This document shows, one piece after another, positions 5,087-6,142 of a DNA stretch of 6,142 nt. Source of the DNA: an uncultured Collinsella sp. GTDB lineage: Bacteria; Actinomycetota; Coriobacteriia; Coriobacteriales; Coriobacteriaceae. The notes below the pieces were generated by a model, which did no database searches, was not told the origin of the DNA, and was given only the letters and a program-made list of their open reading frames with translations. The stretch covers positions 1-6,142 of the forward strand of contig CAUAGV010000105.1 in assembly GCA_958428675.1 (NCBI GenBank), read 5' to 3'. A program made the position numbers and the translations under genes. Position 1 is the stretch's first letter, and each line of letters starts with the position of its first letter.

Positions 5087-5108
5087 CCGCCGTTCTAACG
5101 AACGGCGG
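5087..5108 (-). promoter_or_regulatory. GC-rich hairpin touching the hypA ribosome-binding site
   Basis: CCGCCGTT (5087-5094) and AACGGCGG (5101-5108) pair perfectly; C5095-G5100 adds a ninth pair around a TAAC loop. On the minus strand the stem ends in the GG that begins the hypA Shine-Dalgarno GGGAG, followed by the A-rich spacer and ATG. It could modulate translation or protect a processed 5' end. No T-tract follows, so it is not a terminator. Confidence 0.45.
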
Positions 5109-5159
5109 TCGGCTTGACGCTGCGCGAGCCCCAGACGGGCGATCTGCCTTTCAATCGTC

Positions 5160-5184
5160 GGGCATGGGCAAAAGCCCTATGCCC
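5160..5184. repeat. Hairpin GGGCATGGGC/GCCCTATGCCC after the oxidoreductase gene
   Basis: A ten-pair stem with one bulged T (5178) and an AAAA loop lies about 85 bases beyond the oxidoreductase stop. Neither strand shows a good T-tract after it, so it is at most a weak terminator or an mRNA processing or stability element between this gene and hypA. Confidence 0.35.
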
Positions 5185-5268
5185 TCCTCTTTCAAGGCAC
5201 CTCGCCACGCCTAGGACTCGCTCGCTGTCCAACCGCTCTCTGCGCCGTTCTCCTGCTTGTTGCGTTTC

Positions 5269-6142
5269 TTACTTCTTCCCAAATTTGATCTTGATGGCAC
5301 GCTTGAGTGCGTACTTGCCCAGGCTGGGGAGCTTTTGCTCGTATTTGACCATCGTTGAGCACTCGGGGCGGTCGCGATCCAGATGGATGGCGTCAAACGC
5401 GCACTTGGTGGTGCACAGGCCACAGCCGATGCACTTGTTGGGGTCGACGATCGAGGCGCCGCAGCCCAGGCAGCGGGCGGTCTCGGCGCGCACCTGCTCT
5501 TCGGTAAAGGTCTCGACGTACTCGCTAAACGGCGCGGCCTTCTCGCGCTCGCGGTCCACGTGGGCAACCTCGCGGCTCGCGTTGTCGTAGCTCTCAATCA
5601 CGACATCGTCGCGGTCGAGCGCGGTGTAGCGGCGCTGGTTGCGGCCGATGGTGAGCGTGGACCCCGGCTGCACAAAGCGATGGATGGACACAGCGGCCTC
5701 GTGGCCGGCGGCGATGGCATCGATGGCAAAACTCGGACCGGTGTAGACGTCGCCGCCCACAAAGATGTCTGGCTCGGCGGTCTGGTAGGTCTGAGGATCG
5801 GCAAGGGCACCCTGACCGCGGCCAAGCTCCACCTTGGAGCCAGCCAGCAGGTCGCCCCACACAATGGACTGGCCGATGGACATGACCACGCGGTCGGCAT
5901 CGACGCGGCGCAGGTCGTTCTCGTCGTACTCGGGCGCAAAACGGCCCTCGTCGTCAAAGACACGCGTGCAGCGCTTGAAGGTGATGCCGCGCACATGACC
6001 GGCCTCGTCCAGGTGAACCTCCTTGGGACCCCAGCCGCAGCTGATGTGCGCGCCGTCCTCGATGGCCTCGCGACGCTCCTCCTCGCTGGCGGGCATCTGG
6101 GCCTCGCTCTCCAGGCAGAACATCTCAACATGCTCAGAGCCC
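5269..6142 (-). CDS. GltD-like FAD/NAD(P) oxidoreductase with C-terminal [4Fe-4S] ferredoxin module (5' end outside window)
   Basis: The frame is open to the right edge (it reads GSEHVEMFCLE there), so the ATG at 6123 is internal and about 291 C-terminal residues are visible. The block EHVEMFCLESEAQMPASEEE is typical of the NAD(P)-binding half of the glutamate synthase small-subunit family (GltD, AegA-like). DIFVGGDVYTGPSFAIDAIAAG, near 5770-5700, is the second FAD-binding GD motif. The C-terminus carries CLGCG, then CIGCGLCTTKC (about 5401-5472), a CxxCxxCxxxC [4Fe-4S] motif. It ends in a basic tail, KRAIKIKFGKK. Such enzymes move electrons between NAD(P)H and ferredoxin or partner subunits; the specific reaction cannot be named here. 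Its neighbour hypA suggests, weakly, a hydrogenase or formate-linked setting. Glutamate synthase itself is less likely because GltD carries its Fe-S motifs at the N-terminus. Confidence 0.85.
   Translation of the reverse strand, partial: GSEHVEMFCLESEAQMPASEEERREAIEDGAHISCGWGPKEVHLDEAGHVRGITFKRCTRVFDDEGRFAPEYDENDLRRVDADRVVMSIGQSIVWGDLLAGSKVELGRGQGALADPQTYQTAEPDIFVGGDVYTGPSFAIDAIAAGHEAAVSIHRFVQPGSTLTIGRNQRRYTALDRDDVVIESYDNASREVAHVDREREKAAPFSEYVETFTEEQVRAETARCLGCGASIVDPNKCIGCGLCTTKCAFDAIHLDRDRPECSTMVKYEQKLPSLGKYALKRAIKIKFGKK

Noticed and set aside
5079..5268. A small gene between hypA and the oxidoreductase
   Set aside because: Open frames there are short, lack a plausible start and ribosome-binding site, or are continuations of frames opposite to the flanking genes.

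Overview
The window looks like chromosomal DNA of a gut actinobacterium of the class Coriobacteriia, with Collinsella or a close relative as my best guess. This rests on GC-rich genes with AT-rich gaps, a mannose-type PTS with a fused IIAB subunit followed by DUF956, and a nearby hypA and GltD-like iron-sulfur oxidoreductase. The assignment comes from gene content alone. Every gene I can support is on the minus strand, so the window reads biologically from right to left.

From right to left: (1) 5269-6142 is the C-terminal part of a GltD-like FAD/NAD(P) oxidoreductase ending in a [4Fe-4S] ferredoxin module; its start lies outside the window. (2) 4653-5078 is hypA, the nickel-insertion accessory protein for NiFe hydrogenase. 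A GC-rich hairpin touches its ribosome-binding site, and a perfect 20-bp inverted repeat followed by a T-tract closes it. (3) 4267-4594 is an AT-rich control region with a 14-bp perfect palindrome, repeated GTTTAAAC boxes and a leader dyad. (4) 1503-4266 is a compact mannose-family PTS operon, manX (IIAB), manY (IIC) and manZ (IID), with gaps of 10 to 20 bases each carrying a strong Shine-Dalgarno sequence. (5) 984-1382 is a DUF956 (ManO-like) gene. It is separated from manZ by a dyad that can be read as a terminator or as an operator around a second promoter. A 22-bp near-perfect inverted repeat follows it. (6) 773-848 is tRNA-Arg(CCT) with encoded CCA, an extended -10 promoter and a 12-bp terminator hairpin. 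(7) 410-772 is non-coding and holds two tandem long hairpins and a 10-bp direct repeat spaced one helical turn apart. (8) 1-409 is the N-terminus of an MmeI-like combined restriction-methylation enzyme, running off the left edge.

Functionally, the PTS genes would import and phosphorylate mannose-type sugars using phosphate passed from HPr. hypA and the oxidoreductase belong to a redox and hydrogen-metabolism neighbourhood. The left end, with a restriction enzyme lying 3' of a tRNA gene and structured non-coding DNA between them, has the layout of a genomic-island boundary, though no integrase or second att copy is visible.

I do not see a convincing complete new system. The least explained parts are the tandem hairpins at 478-648, the dyad/promoter overlap at 1411-1452, and the two large inverted repeats placed just after stop codons.
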